Notes under the pieces: generated by a model
The model's input: only the letters and a program-made list of their open reading frames with translations
Told to the model about the DNA's origin: nothing
Database searches by the model: none
Position numbers and translations under genes: made by a program
Assembly (NCBI GenBank): GCA_947069175.1
Contig: CAMTDV010000013.1
Coordinates: 26,663,857-26,727,856 of the forward strand
Reading direction: 5' to 3'
Source: Scalesia atractyloides
Lineage: Eukaryota > Streptophyta > Magnoliopsida > Asterales > Asteraceae
DNA: 64,000 bases
In this document: in pieces, positions 42,910-54,660 of the stretch
Numbering within the stretch: position 1 is the first letter of the stretch
How the letters are laid out: each line of letters opens with the position of its first letter

Positions 42910-43487
42910 ATGACCCACATGTTGCCTCAATGAATGTTAAGCTGGGAGGTTCAAGTAGTGATCCAACTGGAGGTTTCTTTGACTTACTGATATCGTATGG
43001 CAATAAAGTACATGCGAACGAGTCAAAGGCCTTCGGTGTTTGATAGCTGGAGTGGGGCTGAGAGAACTTTTTTGATCATCAGACATTCATTGGTGGGAGT
43101 ATAGAGCGTGCATTAAGGCATAATTTTGATCGACAAGAATCTTGGAACGACACCCATGCTTACGCCTTTGAACAAGAGATCAATAATCGATATTTGGATG
43201 ATCAAAACCGGTGGATGCATGCTGATTGGCATGCAGGGCATCCAATGGTTGTGGACCCACCACTAGTAGATTACTCGACCCTCCCACTCTATGACAGTAG
43301 TGTTTCTCATCCGACACCACCGACGCATCATTCTCAATGGGTGGATCCTTGTTATGGGCAGCAGCATCAAAGTTCTGGGCAACAAGAAGGACAAGAAGGA
43401 GGAAGTGGTAGTGACGCGTTTGCATTCAATGAGTTTTTGGAGATGATGACTTCCATCTTCGGACCTCCTCAGCCGCGCTATTATTGA
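42910..43487 (+). pseudogene. Third coding block, C-terminal part
   Basis: The sequence after 42909 stays coding-like in shifting frames. 43194-43487 encodes a Q/H/G-rich tail ending SDAFAFNEFLEMMTSIFGPP. A stop and frame changes separate it from the main part, so the block as a whole is broken. Confidence 0.5.
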
Positions 43488-44682
43488 TCAGGTTGTGTTT
43501 TTCCTTTGTACAATTATGTAAACTTTATTGTGTTTCATTATGTTTATGGTTGGGTGTGAAGGGAGTGTATTGTGATTGGTATTCATGTTATGGGTTGGTG
43601 GTATATTGGTGGTGTTTTCATGTGTTATAAAAAAGAAAGAAATTTGGGATTTGAGTTTTTGAACAAAAGGGATATCGAAGTAACGTGAGTGATCATTCCT
43701 TCAAAACCATACATTGGGGTCAATGTATCCTAAGTGTGGGGATGGGGAAAAATTTTTCGCGATTTTTTTTGAAAAAAATTTTGTGAACCGAACCAAACAG
43801 TTGTCAAGCTAAACATGCTATCTGAATCTACATGACACATCGGTAACCATTTTTATCCCTTTCTTGGTGAGGTTTGAGCCACATGGAATACGTTAGAGAT
43901 TAATTTCTTTTTGGAAGGAGTGGCGGTATGTGCATTGTGTTAATAGAACTTGGATAATAGATGCTTATCAAAACCTAAATTTAACGTGCTTGTGAATATG
44001 ATGAAGGCATTTAGGTAGCCTCGTCTGGATGTGTGTTGAGTGTGGGTTTGGGGGGTTGGACCTCATAAGTTACATATATGAGCTTGGTAGTGAGCGGGAC
44101 GGGGGTTTGGACATTAGTAGCCCATTTGAGCTTTTAACCATTCAATGGTTACCCAAGCCCATGACCTACAAAATTCTACCCATTGATAGATCTGGTTTAA
44201 GAGCTTTAGTTGCTATTGTTATGTATGCGTTCTTCCTTCCTATATTGTGTATGTGTAAAAAAAAGGAGAAAAGAAGAAAGAAAAGCTAGTGTACAAATAG
44301 TGTTGGTTATCTCTTTTGTTTGATGTAATAATAAACCGGGTCGATAAGCGAGCTACATGCTTATATCCCACCAATTCTCACCTTTACACATAGCCTTGGT
44401 ACAACCCGAAAGTCCTTCTGATTTATAAGCATGTTAGGCAAATTGTAGGTAGAGACTTGATTATTATCCAAGCTTATTGTCGCACATTTACATATTTGCA
44501 TTGAGTGATCTAGCACAATCTTGCTAGTACCATTTTTGTCACCGAGAGGAGAGTATAGTGAGGGGTGTGTTATGTGGTATGACGGTAAGTTGACAATGGA
44601 TGATTTATTTGTGTTTGGTTTACATGACGATCACTTTTAAGTTTGAAAATTTTATGATGTGTTGCTTGGGCAAGCAACGTTT
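43488..44682 (+). other. 3' untranslated part of the Athila/Tat-type element
   Basis: The 86-codon ORF at 44029-44289 has a hydrophobic run (LVAIVMYAFFLPILCMC) followed by KKKEKRRKKS. This could be a membrane segment with a basic tail, but the tail is a purine run and I see no start context or homologous domain. GTGTGGGGATG-like words occur at 43733 and before the LTR. Confidence 0.4.
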
Positions 44683-44695
44683 AAGTGTGGGGATG
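44683..44695 (+). promoter_or_regulatory. Polypurine tract of the Athila/Tat-type element
   Basis: AAGTGTGGGGATG directly before the 3' LTR TGACGGGTGG. Confidence 0.8.
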
Positions 44696-45859
44696 TGACG
44701 GGTGGTCTATTAGACAACCCAAAAGTGCATTAAAATGATTATTATTCCACGTTTAAATGGGTTAATTGTTACGATTTGATGTCTATAGTGTGTATGTCTC
44801 TGCATGTACCGAAGAGCATAACGAGGGGGTTTAAACGTGCTTTGTCGGGGATTTGCAAGTGGCTAGTCGAAGATGAAAACTCAAGAGATTGAACGAGGGG
44901 CAAAACAGGAAATCCTGCTGACCACCGTAAGCTACGGTTACGGTGGAGTCTACCTTCAAAAGCACCGTAAGACAGTCCTTAGGCACCATAAGAAGATTGT
45001 GGCCCACCGTAAGCTACGGTGGGCACGTAGCTTACGGTGGCGAGCTACGGGAAAGTTGTAACTGCCCATTTTAACTCGAATTGAAAAGGTCTTTTCACAT
45101 CTCAATCATTAGAAACGTTTGGCAGGGCTTTGAGGGCGAATTTGGGGTGATCTTAGTGTTCAAAACAATTTCTAAACATAATTTTGGTGTTTGTTGATTC
45201 GTATGATCAAAACAATTGAAGTATGTTGGATTGCAAGAACATGAGTGGCTAGAACTCTTTGTGATCATCTTGAGTGGAAGGTTTGTTTGAACAATTGTGT
45301 TTTGAATTCTCATTTCTAGAATAATAACTTGCTATATGTGTAGTTGTTATGGTGTTTGGATTCTTGTTAGTAAAGTGTTGATTGATGTTTGAATCATTGC
45401 CTTAATCGTACGTTCTTGGTGTCATTGACAATCGAGATATCATGGGGAGGTTTACAGGTTTGATATTAATCAATTGATTATCGGGTAACAACCTCACATT
45501 GTAATGATCCGAGTACTTAGTTCCCTTTATCACAAACAATTAATCAAACACGAGTCATGTCTATGTGACTCTTTCTAGTTGAATTTGAAACACATGAGTT
45601 ATTTGAAACCGGAAACTTAAGATGATCACTTGCTTTTAAATCTGTTAAACAACCTATCTTTGAATCGTTACTAGTTAAAATTTAAACAACACAACCAAAA
45701 ATTCTGAATTTAATTTTCTTGCAATTTAGGTAATTTAGTCAAAGTATTACAAACTCTAGATAGCACATATTCCACAAACTCCCTGTGTTCAATACCCACT
45801 TACCGTTATATTTTAGTAGTATTTGGATTAAATTTACGTGAGACTACGACATCACGTCA
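44696..45859 (+). repeat. 3' LTR of the Athila/Tat-type element
   Basis: 1164 bases, TGACGGGTGG to ATCACGTCA. It differs from the 5' LTR mostly in the hairpin region: the first palindrome is shortened (CCACCGTAAGCTACGGTTACGGTGG near 44930-44950), while a second has a fuller form at 45004-45040. Confidence 0.92.
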
Positions 45860-45864
45860 ATGAA

Positions 45865-46183
45865 CTTCACCTTAATCTTCGTTACATTAAGCCATTTGTC
45901 AAATCCAAAATTTAACATTGCTGTGTTTCGTGTTAAACCGTTTAAGACTACAATGCCTTAAGTAGGTTTGATTAAGTCTAACATGGACCATTTGTGATGT
46001 TCTCAAATCAATATATTAGTTTTTCCAGAATTTGAGATATTTGGTCTTTTCACCAAAACCTGATAAATTACCCAAAATTTTAATTTTGTCACATGATTTA
46101 ACCAAATGCATATTAATGATTTATAACTATTAAATATTATTATTCGAAGTTAGTAATCATTATAGTAGTCATAATTTTATGGA
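45865..46183. other. AT-rich flanking DNA
   Basis: No gene or element end recognised. It joins, across the solo LTR insertion, to 60542 onward. Confidence 0.5.
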
Positions 46184-46188
46184 AATTA

Positions 46189-46979
46189 TGTAAAACCTTG
46201 TATTTCTGTATTTCTACTTTTAGAAAGTTAGTATTCGCATTCTATTTTTAGAAACCTTACAATCATACTCTATCTCCGTTATCACAACTTGAGGCGTTAA
46301 TCATAATGGAAATTCATTTTATACATATACGTTTTACAATTCATATTTGTGTTATATACGCAATCAATATTTAAAAATACGTGTTTATACGCAAAACCGA
46401 GACTTAAAATACACTTTGGATACCTAAAAACAAGTTAAAATACAAGAAAACGACACAAAATAATCTAGTTACAAACTGCAAGGACTTAAGGTGAACAAAA
46501 CCAAAAGATTTTCCACATCCTTTCTCCTCCAATCACATTCCACCTTCATTAACTCCCAAACTCTAATCTCCACTTATAAATACAAGCCTTCAAACACTCC
46601 TAAACACACTCCAAACACTCAAATCACTCTTAAATCTTCTTGGTTACTCTTTAATTTCAAAGATTTGGTAGAAAGTTGCAACCATTCTAAGTGAGTTTTG
46701 GCTCACTTGTCTTCTTATATTCTTATATTCTTATATTTTTCTTCTTTCTTTCTATTTGGATAACCTCTAGGAAGGTTTTCACAAGATTGCCTTGGAAAAC
46801 GAAGGTGAAACCTCACCACATTTGTGGTCCAAAGTAGGATTAAAAAAATTATGCTTTCATTTATAGGAATTATGGACATTTCCTTTTCAATCATGACCAT
46901 CCGAATCATCCTTTTTATGATTTGTGTATTGGTGAATCTTACAATAAGGTTAAAGGATGGTTATCCTCCTACCTTGATG
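46189..46979 (+). mobile_element. Solo LTR B, left part
   Basis: Starts TGTAAAACCTTG after AATTA (46184-46188). The matching right end GTGTGACA followed by AATTA is at 60529-60541. One LTR with a perfect 5-bp target duplication is a solo LTR, the product of recombination between two LTRs. It is related to LTR A (shared phrases near 46760 and 1615) and distantly to the LARD-like LTRs. It is split at 46980 by the next element. Confidence 0.85.
46575..46582 (+). promoter_or_regulatory. TATA box of solo LTR B
   Basis: TATAAATA in a CT-rich context, same octamer and orientation as in the LTR at 1-1052. Confidence 0.45.
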
Positions 46980-48752
46980 TGCTAAAAGTGGTCAAATAAA
47001 AATAAACTAAAATTAACCTAATCTAGACACTCTAAGCCTTAAATTTATAAACTTAGACTCGATCTAAACCTAAACCTCACAACCGGCAAGTGTACCGATC
47101 AATGTAGTAGAGCTAAAGTAAGTCCGAGTATCGAACCCACAAGACTCTCTAATTATGTTAACTAAACTCTATCTAGACCTAAACTGACACGGACGCGACA
47201 CTAAACATTTTTATATTTAAGTAGGGGGGGTTTTCTAAATATCCTAAATTTGCACATAAAATTAAATTAATTAACTAAAATTACTAAGACGCGACTTAGA
47301 CGAGATTCAGATAAGTGATGACGAACAACTACCTAGGTTGGAATCCCAATTGATATCGTATGGTTTCTATCGGATGTTAATGTGTTATGGAACTGGGATC
47401 TTTAAATGCTGAACCCTAAGAGAAACCGAACAGGACCCCAACCCTTCTCAGGAAAACACCTATGGAACTCTAAAAGGCTGTTAAGACTACCAGTTGATTA
47501 GACTCCCCTACGGTTATCTAATTATCTAGAAAAGTGCCCTAATGTGACTAACTACCTCTCAGTGAAAAGTCTAAGGTAACTAAGGAACTTGATTTAACTC
47601 GGTAAGCAAATAATGAAAGGTAAACTAAGGTGATCTTCTTTCAAAGAATCTAACCCTAGCAATCTATCACTAAAGACATACCGACAACCTCTAATCTTGC
47701 GGCTATCGAGATTGGTAGAATACTAAATCCTATTAAAAACCTTAATCACCGTTCCTACGGAAATCCTTCAGAATTAACCGTAAACTAGTCACTAACGCAC
47801 AGTCTATGACCTAACTAGCATTCATACATGGAAGACATCCACAAAAAACGTAAGTGAAATATGTAATCAGATTTAAATAAAATTAAGTAGGCATTCACAT
47901 TAAATCAATAATCCAAAGTTTGTCACTTTTCATGAATAATCCATAAAACACATTAACATCTAATAAAAATCCATACTTTATCAAAAGTTCAACGCGACCT
48001 AAGTAGTTCAAAAAATTTAGCCAAGAATCATGGTCTTAAAAACAATAAAACAAAGTTCAAGTTCTGAATTCATCAAAGAGAACAAAGAAAACTAGAAAAT
48101 AAAAGAAGCTGAGTGGCAAAACCCGTTAATCCCTTGATTTCCAAGCTTCTATCTTCAAACCAATGATTCTTGACCTTGATCTCCAAGAAAATTCAGACGC
48201 TTAAACTCGTCCAGTAGGTCCCAGTTGACGTATATGCGTCCAAGTTCGATTATTATTGTCTGATGATCCTTAGGGTTTTAATAACATTGAAATTTATAAT
48301 TTTCAAAAGCCCATAAACCCTCATATTCATGTAACATTGGACTGGAGACATTGGCGGCTTACTCCTACTTCAATAATAATAGCAATATGGCATTTGTTCA
48401 TAAAAAGATATGAAGCCATTTTTTAATATATTATCTCCTAAATAATATTAATAATATTATCCACCTCCAATAGAATTGTGATTCTCCAAAATAATAATAA
48501 TAATAGCCTCTAATGTATAACATAGAGATATCAGGCCAGTCAAGGAAAATAGCGGCAATTTTAATTCGATCATCAGCGTTCTACTCTGCTCAACTAGCTG
48601 GTTATTTCCTTATTACTCGTTTTTGCTCTATTTGCACCGGACCTGACAAAACACAAAATAATATAATATAATACTAAAAACTAAATAAAATAAATAAAAA
48701 CCATACAATAATTATACACTTTACACAGGACAGGTATGTATATCTTACCACA
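46980..48752 (-). repeat. 3' LTR of the second Athila/Tat-type element
   Basis: 1773 bases, TGCTAAAAGTGG to TATCTTACCACA on the + strand. Closely similar to 56050-59410 once the nested element is removed (about 1770 bases). Near 48283 it holds a single TTTTAATAA at the site where the other LTR is interrupted. Confidence 0.9.
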
Positions 48753-50470
48753 TATCAATATCCCAACACTTACTCTTTATTTCGTCCCTGAAAAAGACTT
48801 ATGCAAACGGAATCAAAATCAGAAATATACTCGGGTTCAAAGATCTAGATTACATATTAAAAGAAAAACTCGTGTTAACCGCGATTGCAAGTATACATGT
48901 CCATTAAAACCCAAATCATGTAATTTACTTAGGGTCTAACACTAAAAGCCGCAGTTTCACCTAATCCCGCCTCAAGCTCATGAAACAAAAGGAACAGTCA
49001 CTGGACTATTTCCTAACCGTTTTATACCAAAATCAAAAGAATTTAACATCAATTTTTTTCACTTTTTTTCCTTTCTTTTTTTTCTTTTGAGCACTAGACT
49101 TTTTGCATACCTAACCCAGAGGCTATCTCAATCAGAGTCACCATCCCCGAGAGCGACAACGTGAGCATCGGTAATTTTTCATTTTTTTCCTTTTATCTCA
49201 ACCTAGAGGCAATCTAAATCAAAGTCACCATCCCCAATAAAGATTACATAAGCCTCGTCTTTTATATCAATCTAGCTCAATTATTATATTAGTTTACTTT
49301 GATAGAAAATTCTGACAATTTTAGCTTATAAAGGCATTCCTTACACTATTATTGGCGGTTTCGGCTTCCTCACTTTTCCTAGATGAGAACCCAATAGCAA
49401 ACTAACATTTAAGTATATTAATATCAAATGAACCTAGACACCGGATCGAGCCTACTCACACATCCCAAGTTAGACACAAGTTCAACTTCTTAATTTATAT
49501 TATTAATAATTATTATTTGAAACCCGAACATACCCGACTTTTCAATCATTTTCCGTATTCATTTTGCAAGCATCTAAAACAAGAACATTTTCTGATTTTT
49601 CAATTTTTTTTTTTTTTTGTATTTTTCAAAATTTTATGACTCAAACTAACACTAAACAGGCTCAAACAATAGTTTCTCATCCCGAAACTTAAAATCTACA
49701 TTGCCCTCAATGTAGGATGCAAATCGACTCAAAAGATTAAAATAAATAAGAAATAAAAGACGAAAGGGCACACATCAAAAAGGACTTAGCTGGTTAATAA
49801 CGCGTAGGCTCCACGAATTCTCGTCCAATCCACCTCCAATTGTATAGCATTTCTTTGGCGATCGGCTCTAACTAGTAAAGTAACATGTTCAAAATTTATG
49901 TTGACTCTGATGAACAGCTCTGAAATAACCCGAATGGCAATTGAGTACGGGTGGTACAATTCAAACCTGCACAAACAAAAACAAGCAAAAACCAAAGCAG
50001 TATTGACTCGACACAAAAACTAACTAATAAATATGACTCAAAAATACGATTATATTACAAAATCTACAAACGAGATGTCACCCGAATCTCTCAAAATCCT
50101 CAAACTCTTACGGATGATCATGTAGACCCAATTTACCTCTGTATCCTACTTAACGGGCTCTAGTATTATCAAACCAATTGAAACCCGGCTCTCTCCAAAC
50201 CCCTTTTTAGACATGAAACTCACCTAAAACTTCGATTCTTCGTCGATTATGGCTCCGTGATAGTGATGAATTCCTGCAAAATACGCAACGACACAAAAAC
50301 GTAAAACCAAAACTACGAAAAAACCATTAGCGACCCAATAATCACGAAACGAATACCAATACTAACTATACAAACTCTACACTTGAGTTTTCACTCAAGA
50401 CTCTATACGGTGGTATGAGGGAGGACTTCGAGAGGAGTTTCCTCCGTCTCGGTAAGATCGATAGGCCCTC
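48753..50470 (-). other. Non-coding region between integrase and 3' LTR
   Basis: AT-rich, with pyrimidine runs near 49060-49090 and 49600-49620 on the + strand. Short ORFs at 48736-48939, 49786-50016 and 49951-50163 overlap in opposite directions and show no domain. The polypurine tract next to the LTR is weak (GTGTTGGGATATTGATATG on the - strand). Confidence 0.55.
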
Positions 50471-51780
50471 CTAAGTAATGTTTCAACCTATGGCTATTCA
50501 CTTTCCAAGTACCTCCGTCGCTTCATCTTGTAACTCTACTGTACCGTACGGAAACACTTCATTGACCAAGTATGGCCCCGTCCACTTCAATTTCTACTTT
50601 ACGGCAAACAATTTCAACCTAGAGTTATATAAAAGCACCTTGTCGCCGCCTTCAACTCTTTCAACCCTTTTAACTTCCTAACATGCAACACCTTCGTCTT
50701 TTCTTTAATACTCTAAGAACGTTCATACGCCGCATCTCTAAGCGCTACCAACTCGTGAAAGTGGAAATAGTGTTTCCTAGCCGCTTCTGTAAGATCTAAA
50801 TTGACAGTCTTAAGAGCCCAAAACGCTCGGTGTTCTAATTCCACCGAAAAATGGCTAGCTTTGCCATATACGATCATGAACGGAGTGGTCCCCAGGGGTG
50901 TCTTATAAGCGGTTCTAAACGCCCATAACGCGTCATCAAGCTTTTCCGACCAATCCTTCCTACTTTTACCTACCGTCTTCTTTAAGATTCTCTTCACCCC
51001 TCGATTCGCATCCTCAACTTGACCGCTAGTTTGAGGGTGGTACGTGGTAGAAAAACAAGGAGTGACTCCATAGCATGCTAATGCCTTCTCCATCACGGCA
51101 TTGCAAAGATGAGTGCCATGGTCACTTATGATGGCTCTAGGTGTACCGAAATGGGTGAACAACTTTTTAAGGAATCTCACCACCACTCATGCGTCATTTA
51201 TGGGTAAAGCTTGAGCTTCAACCCACTTGGAGACATAGTCTATCGCCAAGAGGATGTACCTATTCCCACTAGAAACGGGGAAAGGTCGCATGAAGTCGAT
51301 GCCCCACACATCAAAGATTTCCATATTTGGATTGGTTTGGGGGCATCTCATCCAAGGATCGTAAGTCCTAACAAACTCTAAAGCATCCTTAACTACCGAA
51401 GGCCGATAAAAACCACAATCGAAGACTTTTTAAGCGGTAACGTGTGGACCGTGGTGACCTCCCACCAATCCATCATGAACATGTCTAAGGATCTCTATAC
51501 CCTCTTCTCTACTCACACATCTCCAAAGGATTCTATCCCCTCCTACCCTAAAGAGAAACGGGTCATCCCATATGTACCTCCTAACGTCCCTAAAGAACTT
51601 CTTCTGTTGAGTGGCCATACCCTTCCACACCACTCCATTTGCAAGGTAATTTGCCAAATCCGTGAACCATGACATACCTTCCTTCTCTACAGCAACAAAC
51701 TCAACCGATTCGTGAGGGAATCTATCACCTATTGCCTCCTCAAGAATCTCTTCTCTACTCGGATCTTCTAATCATGAAAG
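50471..51780 (-). pseudogene. Integrase of the second Athila/Tat-type element
   Basis: The zinc-binding region is at 51675-51430 (WRCVSREEGIEILRHVHDG, then GGHHGPHVTA). The region 51430-51190 reads on with stops through the first catalytic D (the VWGIDFMRPFP-type word near 51300). 51186-50713 is open and has RAIISDHGTHLC and TTYHPQTSGQVEDANRGVKR, the second D and the E region; the usual E is followed by D-A-N. It then has KSRKDWSEKLDDALWAFRTA. The C-terminal part (50712-50471) has stops. Confidence 0.87.
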
Positions 51781-52453
51781 ATGATCGGCTGCTACATTCT
51801 TCGCTCCCTTCTTATCCTTGATTTCTATGTCAAATTCAGAAAGTAGGAGAATCCTCTTATTAGACGAGGCTTAGCATCCTTCTTTTGGAAGAGATAACAC
51901 AAATCCGCATGATCATTGAAAACGATGGTCTTTGATAGCACGAGGTATGAAAGGAACTTATCAAATGCGAACAATACGGCTAGAAGTTCCTTCTTAGTGG
52001 TGGTATAGTTCTCTTGAGCATTATTGAGGGTTTTGCTCGCATAGTAGATCTGGTGGAAGTGATTCTCATGTCTTTGCCCCAAAACTGCACCGACAGCGAA
52101 ATCACTCGCGTCACACATGAGCTCAAAGGGTAAGCTCCAATTGGGAGATACAAGAATGGGGGCACTCGCAAGTTTCTCCTATAAGAACTAAAAGGCTTGA
52201 AGACATTTCTTGTCGAAGACGAAAGGAACATCCTTCTCAAGGAGTCAGGTCATGGGGCGTGTGATCTTGGAAAAATCCCTAATAAAGTGCCGGTAGAAAC
52301 CCGCATGACCAAGAAAGCTACGGATGGATTTCACACTCGTCGTGGAGGAAGCCTACTAATGGTTTCTATTTTAGCTCTATATACCTCTATGCCGGCTCGA
52401 GAAATATTATGACCTAGAACAATCCCTTCCGTCACCATGAAGTGACACTTCTC
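51781..52453 (-). pseudogene. RNase H of the second Athila/Tat-type element
   Basis: 52118-51825 encodes MCDASDFAVGAVLGQRHENH and NYTTTKKELLAVLFAFDKF, then KKDAKPRLIRG. Frame changes at about 52130 and 51840 break it from reverse transcriptase and integrase. Confidence 0.85.
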
Positions 52454-53146
52454 CTAATTAAGCATCAACTTCGTCTCCACACACCTCTTCATCATCCCCT
52501 CGAGATTACTAAGACACTGATAAAATGAATTGCCATAAACCGAAAAGTCGTCCATGAAAACCTCCATTAAACTCTCAATCATATCCTCAAAAATGGCAAC
52601 CATGCACCATTGAAAAGTTGTTGGGGCATTACATAATCCAAATGGCATGTGTCGGTACGCGTATGTGCCATATGGACATGTAAAGGTTGTCTTCTCTTGA
52701 TACTTTGGTGGGATGGGGATCTGGAAGTAACCTGAAAATCCGTCGAGGAAACAATAGAATTGTTGCCCCGCGAGACGCTCTAGCATTTGGTCGATGAAAG
52801 GAAGGGGGAAATGGTCTTTCCGAGTGGCATCATTTAATCTTCGATAATCGATGCACACTCGCCAACCAGTGACCGTACATGATGGGATGAGTTTGTTTTT
52901 CTCATTCATAAAAACTGTCATCCCCCTTTCTTGGGGACAAACATGAGTTGGACTCACCCAAGAAGAATTAGATATTGGGTATATCAACTCGGCTACCAAC
53001 AACTTCAACACCTCTTTCTTGACTATTTCTTGCATGTTTGGATTGGGGCGTCTTTGGGGTTGCACCACTGGCTTGTAGACATCCTCCATGAGAATCCGGC
53101 GAGTGCAAAAATGGGGCTTATCCCCTTTATGTTCGACAACCTCCAT
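52454..53146 (-). CDS. Reverse transcriptase domain, intact frame
   Basis: 230 codons, the best preserved pol domain in the window. Motifs in order: LIYPISNSSWVSPTH, VTGWRVCIDYRRLNDATRKD, FYCFLDGFSGYFQIPIPP (first catalytic D), HMPFGLCNAPTTFQWCM, and VFMDDFSVYGNSF (catalytic F-M-D-D). It lies after protease and before RNase H. The start methionine is only the first in this frame, since the enzyme is made as part of a polyprotein. A frame change near 53060 separates it from the linker upstream. Confidence 0.88.
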   Translation of the reverse strand: MEVVEHKGDKPHFCTRRILMEDVYKPVVQPQRRPNPNMQEIVKKEVLKLLVAELIYPISNSSWVSPTHVCPQERGMTVFMNEKNKLIPSCTVTGWRVCIDYRRLNDATRKDHFPLPFIDQMLERLAGQQFYCFLDGFSGYFQIPIPPKYQEKTTFTCPYGTYAYRHMPFGLCNAPTTFQWCMVAIFEDMIESLMEVFMDDFSVYGNSFYQCLSNLEGMMKRCVETKLMLN

Positions 53147-53736
53147 GCAATAGCCTCTTTATGTGTTCTCAACACATCAAGCAACCTCACTTTCTCCTCC
53201 TCCATCATCTTTGAAGAAATAATGATGGGTAAACTCGAACTCTCTCCTAAAAAAGCATACTCTAGGTGTGAAGGAAGGACCTTAAGTTCTAAAGGGGCCG
53301 GAGTTTCTACGGGTCGACTCTCACTCTCCTCATGAATCTCACAAAGCTCTAACGTTTCGGGAACCCAAATTGGGTCCTCCTCTACGTCTCCTTCCTCAAC
53401 CTCCTCGTCAACTACCCCCTCATTCACTAAGTCGGCTCCACTAATGTACTCAAGACAATGATCCACGCATGAGATAAATGAGTTTGAAAAACAAACGGAA
53501 TGACACGGACCACTATCATTATCTCTACCACTAGGATGTTGCATCGACCTAGCAATCTCAAACGTCACATTCTCATCACCAATGCGGAGTGTGATCTTAC
53601 CATCATAGACATCGATGATTGACTTTGCGGTACGTAGGAATGGGCGACCTAAAATGATGGGCACTATCTCATCAGCCTCCATATCTAGAATAACGTAGTC
53701 AACGGGGAAAATGAACTTATCGACCTTGACTAGCAA
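53023..53736 (-). CDS. Protease end and acidic linker
   Basis: 237 codons. It starts with MLVKVDKFIFPVDYVILDME and VPIILGRPFLRTAKSIIDVY, the C-terminal half of an Athila/Tat protease. It continues with an acidic linker (VDEEVEEGDVEEDPIW) and the reverse transcriptase start (LELKVLPSHLEYAFLGESSS). It ends after a frameshift. The N-terminal half of the protease is in the next frame upstream. Confidence 0.8.
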   Translation of the reverse strand: MLVKVDKFIFPVDYVILDMEADEIVPIILGRPFLRTAKSIIDVYDGKITLRIGDENVTFEIARSMQHPSGRDNDSGPCHSVCFSNSFISCVDHCLEYISGADLVNEGVVDEEVEEGDVEEDPIWVPETLELCEIHEESESRPVETPAPLELKVLPSHLEYAFLGESSSLPIIISSKMMEEEKVRLLDVLRTHKEAIAWRLSNIKGISPIFALAGFSWRMSTSQWCNPKDAPIQTCKK

Positions 53737-53966
53737 ATTTCTATGATGCCACGAGGATACTTGACTGAACGATCGGCCAAAGACAATGACATGCGAGTGG
53801 GAGTGAGCTCTCCTAAGCCTAACTTCTCATAAAGAGAAAATGGCATCAAGTTGATGCTGGCACCTTGATCGGCTAATGCGTGAGCGGGAGTGATGGAACC
53901 ACCAAAGAGACATGGAATGGTGAAGATACCCATGTCCGTTAGTTTCTCCGGTAATCTCCAAGACAA
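53730..53966 (-). pseudogene. Aspartic protease, N-terminal half with active site
   Basis: 78 codons with ALADQGASINLMPFSLYEKL, the Athila/Tat form of the aspartic active site, and LSLADRSVKYPRGI. It is one frame away from 53736-53023, so a single frameshift splits the protease. Confidence 0.8.
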
Positions 53967-54660
53967 CCGTGGAACAACCCCCAGTCAAAGGAACATTTGA
54001 GAGCTCCCCCAGCTTATTCTTGTGTTTAAGAAGGTCTTTTAAAAACGTGGCGTATTTTGGCATGTGTTGGAAGGCCTCAATGAATGGGAGGTTAATCTTT
54101 AGTTGTTTGAACATGTCAAAGAAGTTCCCGTATTCCTTAGCATACTTTTGTTGCTTAAGGCGGGTAGGGTAGGGAATACGTGAATGATCTATGTATAGGG
54201 ATGGCCTAACCTCTATCGGCCTCTTTTCTACCCTATTCTCAACTTGGGGCTCACGGTTAGGTGCGGTACTTTCTGGATCAAGCCTATTTTGCACCCTTGG
54301 TGGAGCCTCCATCACTATCTCCTCGTCTACCTCTTCCTCATCCTCTATCTCGATTCTCTCTCTAACTACCTTTCCTAAACTCCTACTGCTTCGGGTAGTG
54401 ATCGCTTTTACCCGAGAACTGACTATGTGGTTGTTCTTGCAATTGCTTAGCGATACTACCAACGGACCTCTGAAGATCTAAGAGTGCGGATTGTTGATTA
54501 TTCAAGAGAAGATCACGTTCTGTTAGCGTCTTCTGAGTGACCTGGTCCTTAACTACTAATTGAGATAGAAGTTCCTCAACCCTGTCCAAAACTACCACCT
54601 GAACCCCCACACCTAGTCTGACCCTCTTGGTTTGAACCCTCACTACTGAACTGACCCTGC
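53827..54660 (-). pseudogene. gag: Gag C-terminal and pre-protease region
   Basis: 54462-53827 is open for 211 codons: an acidic stretch (EIEDEEEVDEEIVMEAPPRV), the motif YGNFFDMFKQLKINLPFIEA and TFLKDLLKHKNKL, which stand just before the protease in Athila/Tat elements. It then runs out of frame into protease sequence. 54643-54383 gives a helical L/Q-rich stretch in an overlapping frame. Its counterpart in the first element is near 37140-37260. Confidence 0.75.

Larger units (their letters stand above)
33521..45859 (+). mobile_element. Athila/Tat-type Ty3/gypsy retrotransposon with third coding block
   Basis: LTRs 33521-34680 and 44696-45859. Perfect target duplication ATGAA (33516-33520 and 45860-45864). 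Primer site similar to the tRNA-Asp type (TGGCGCTGTTGCAGGGGA). The order gag, protease, reverse transcriptase, RNase H, integrase is followed by ~3.9 kb with an extra coding block and then a polypurine tract AAGTGTGGGGATG. The extra block after integrase and the tRNA-Asp-like primer point to the Athila/Tat group. Pol has stops, frameshifts and a deletion in reverse transcriptase. Total 12.3 kb. Confidence 0.9.

Noticed and set aside
44029..44289. 86-codon ORF as a membrane protein
   Set aside because: The hydrophobic run and basic tail are suggestive, but the tail is encoded by a plain purine run before the polypurine tract. No homologous copy in the second Athila/Tat-type element.
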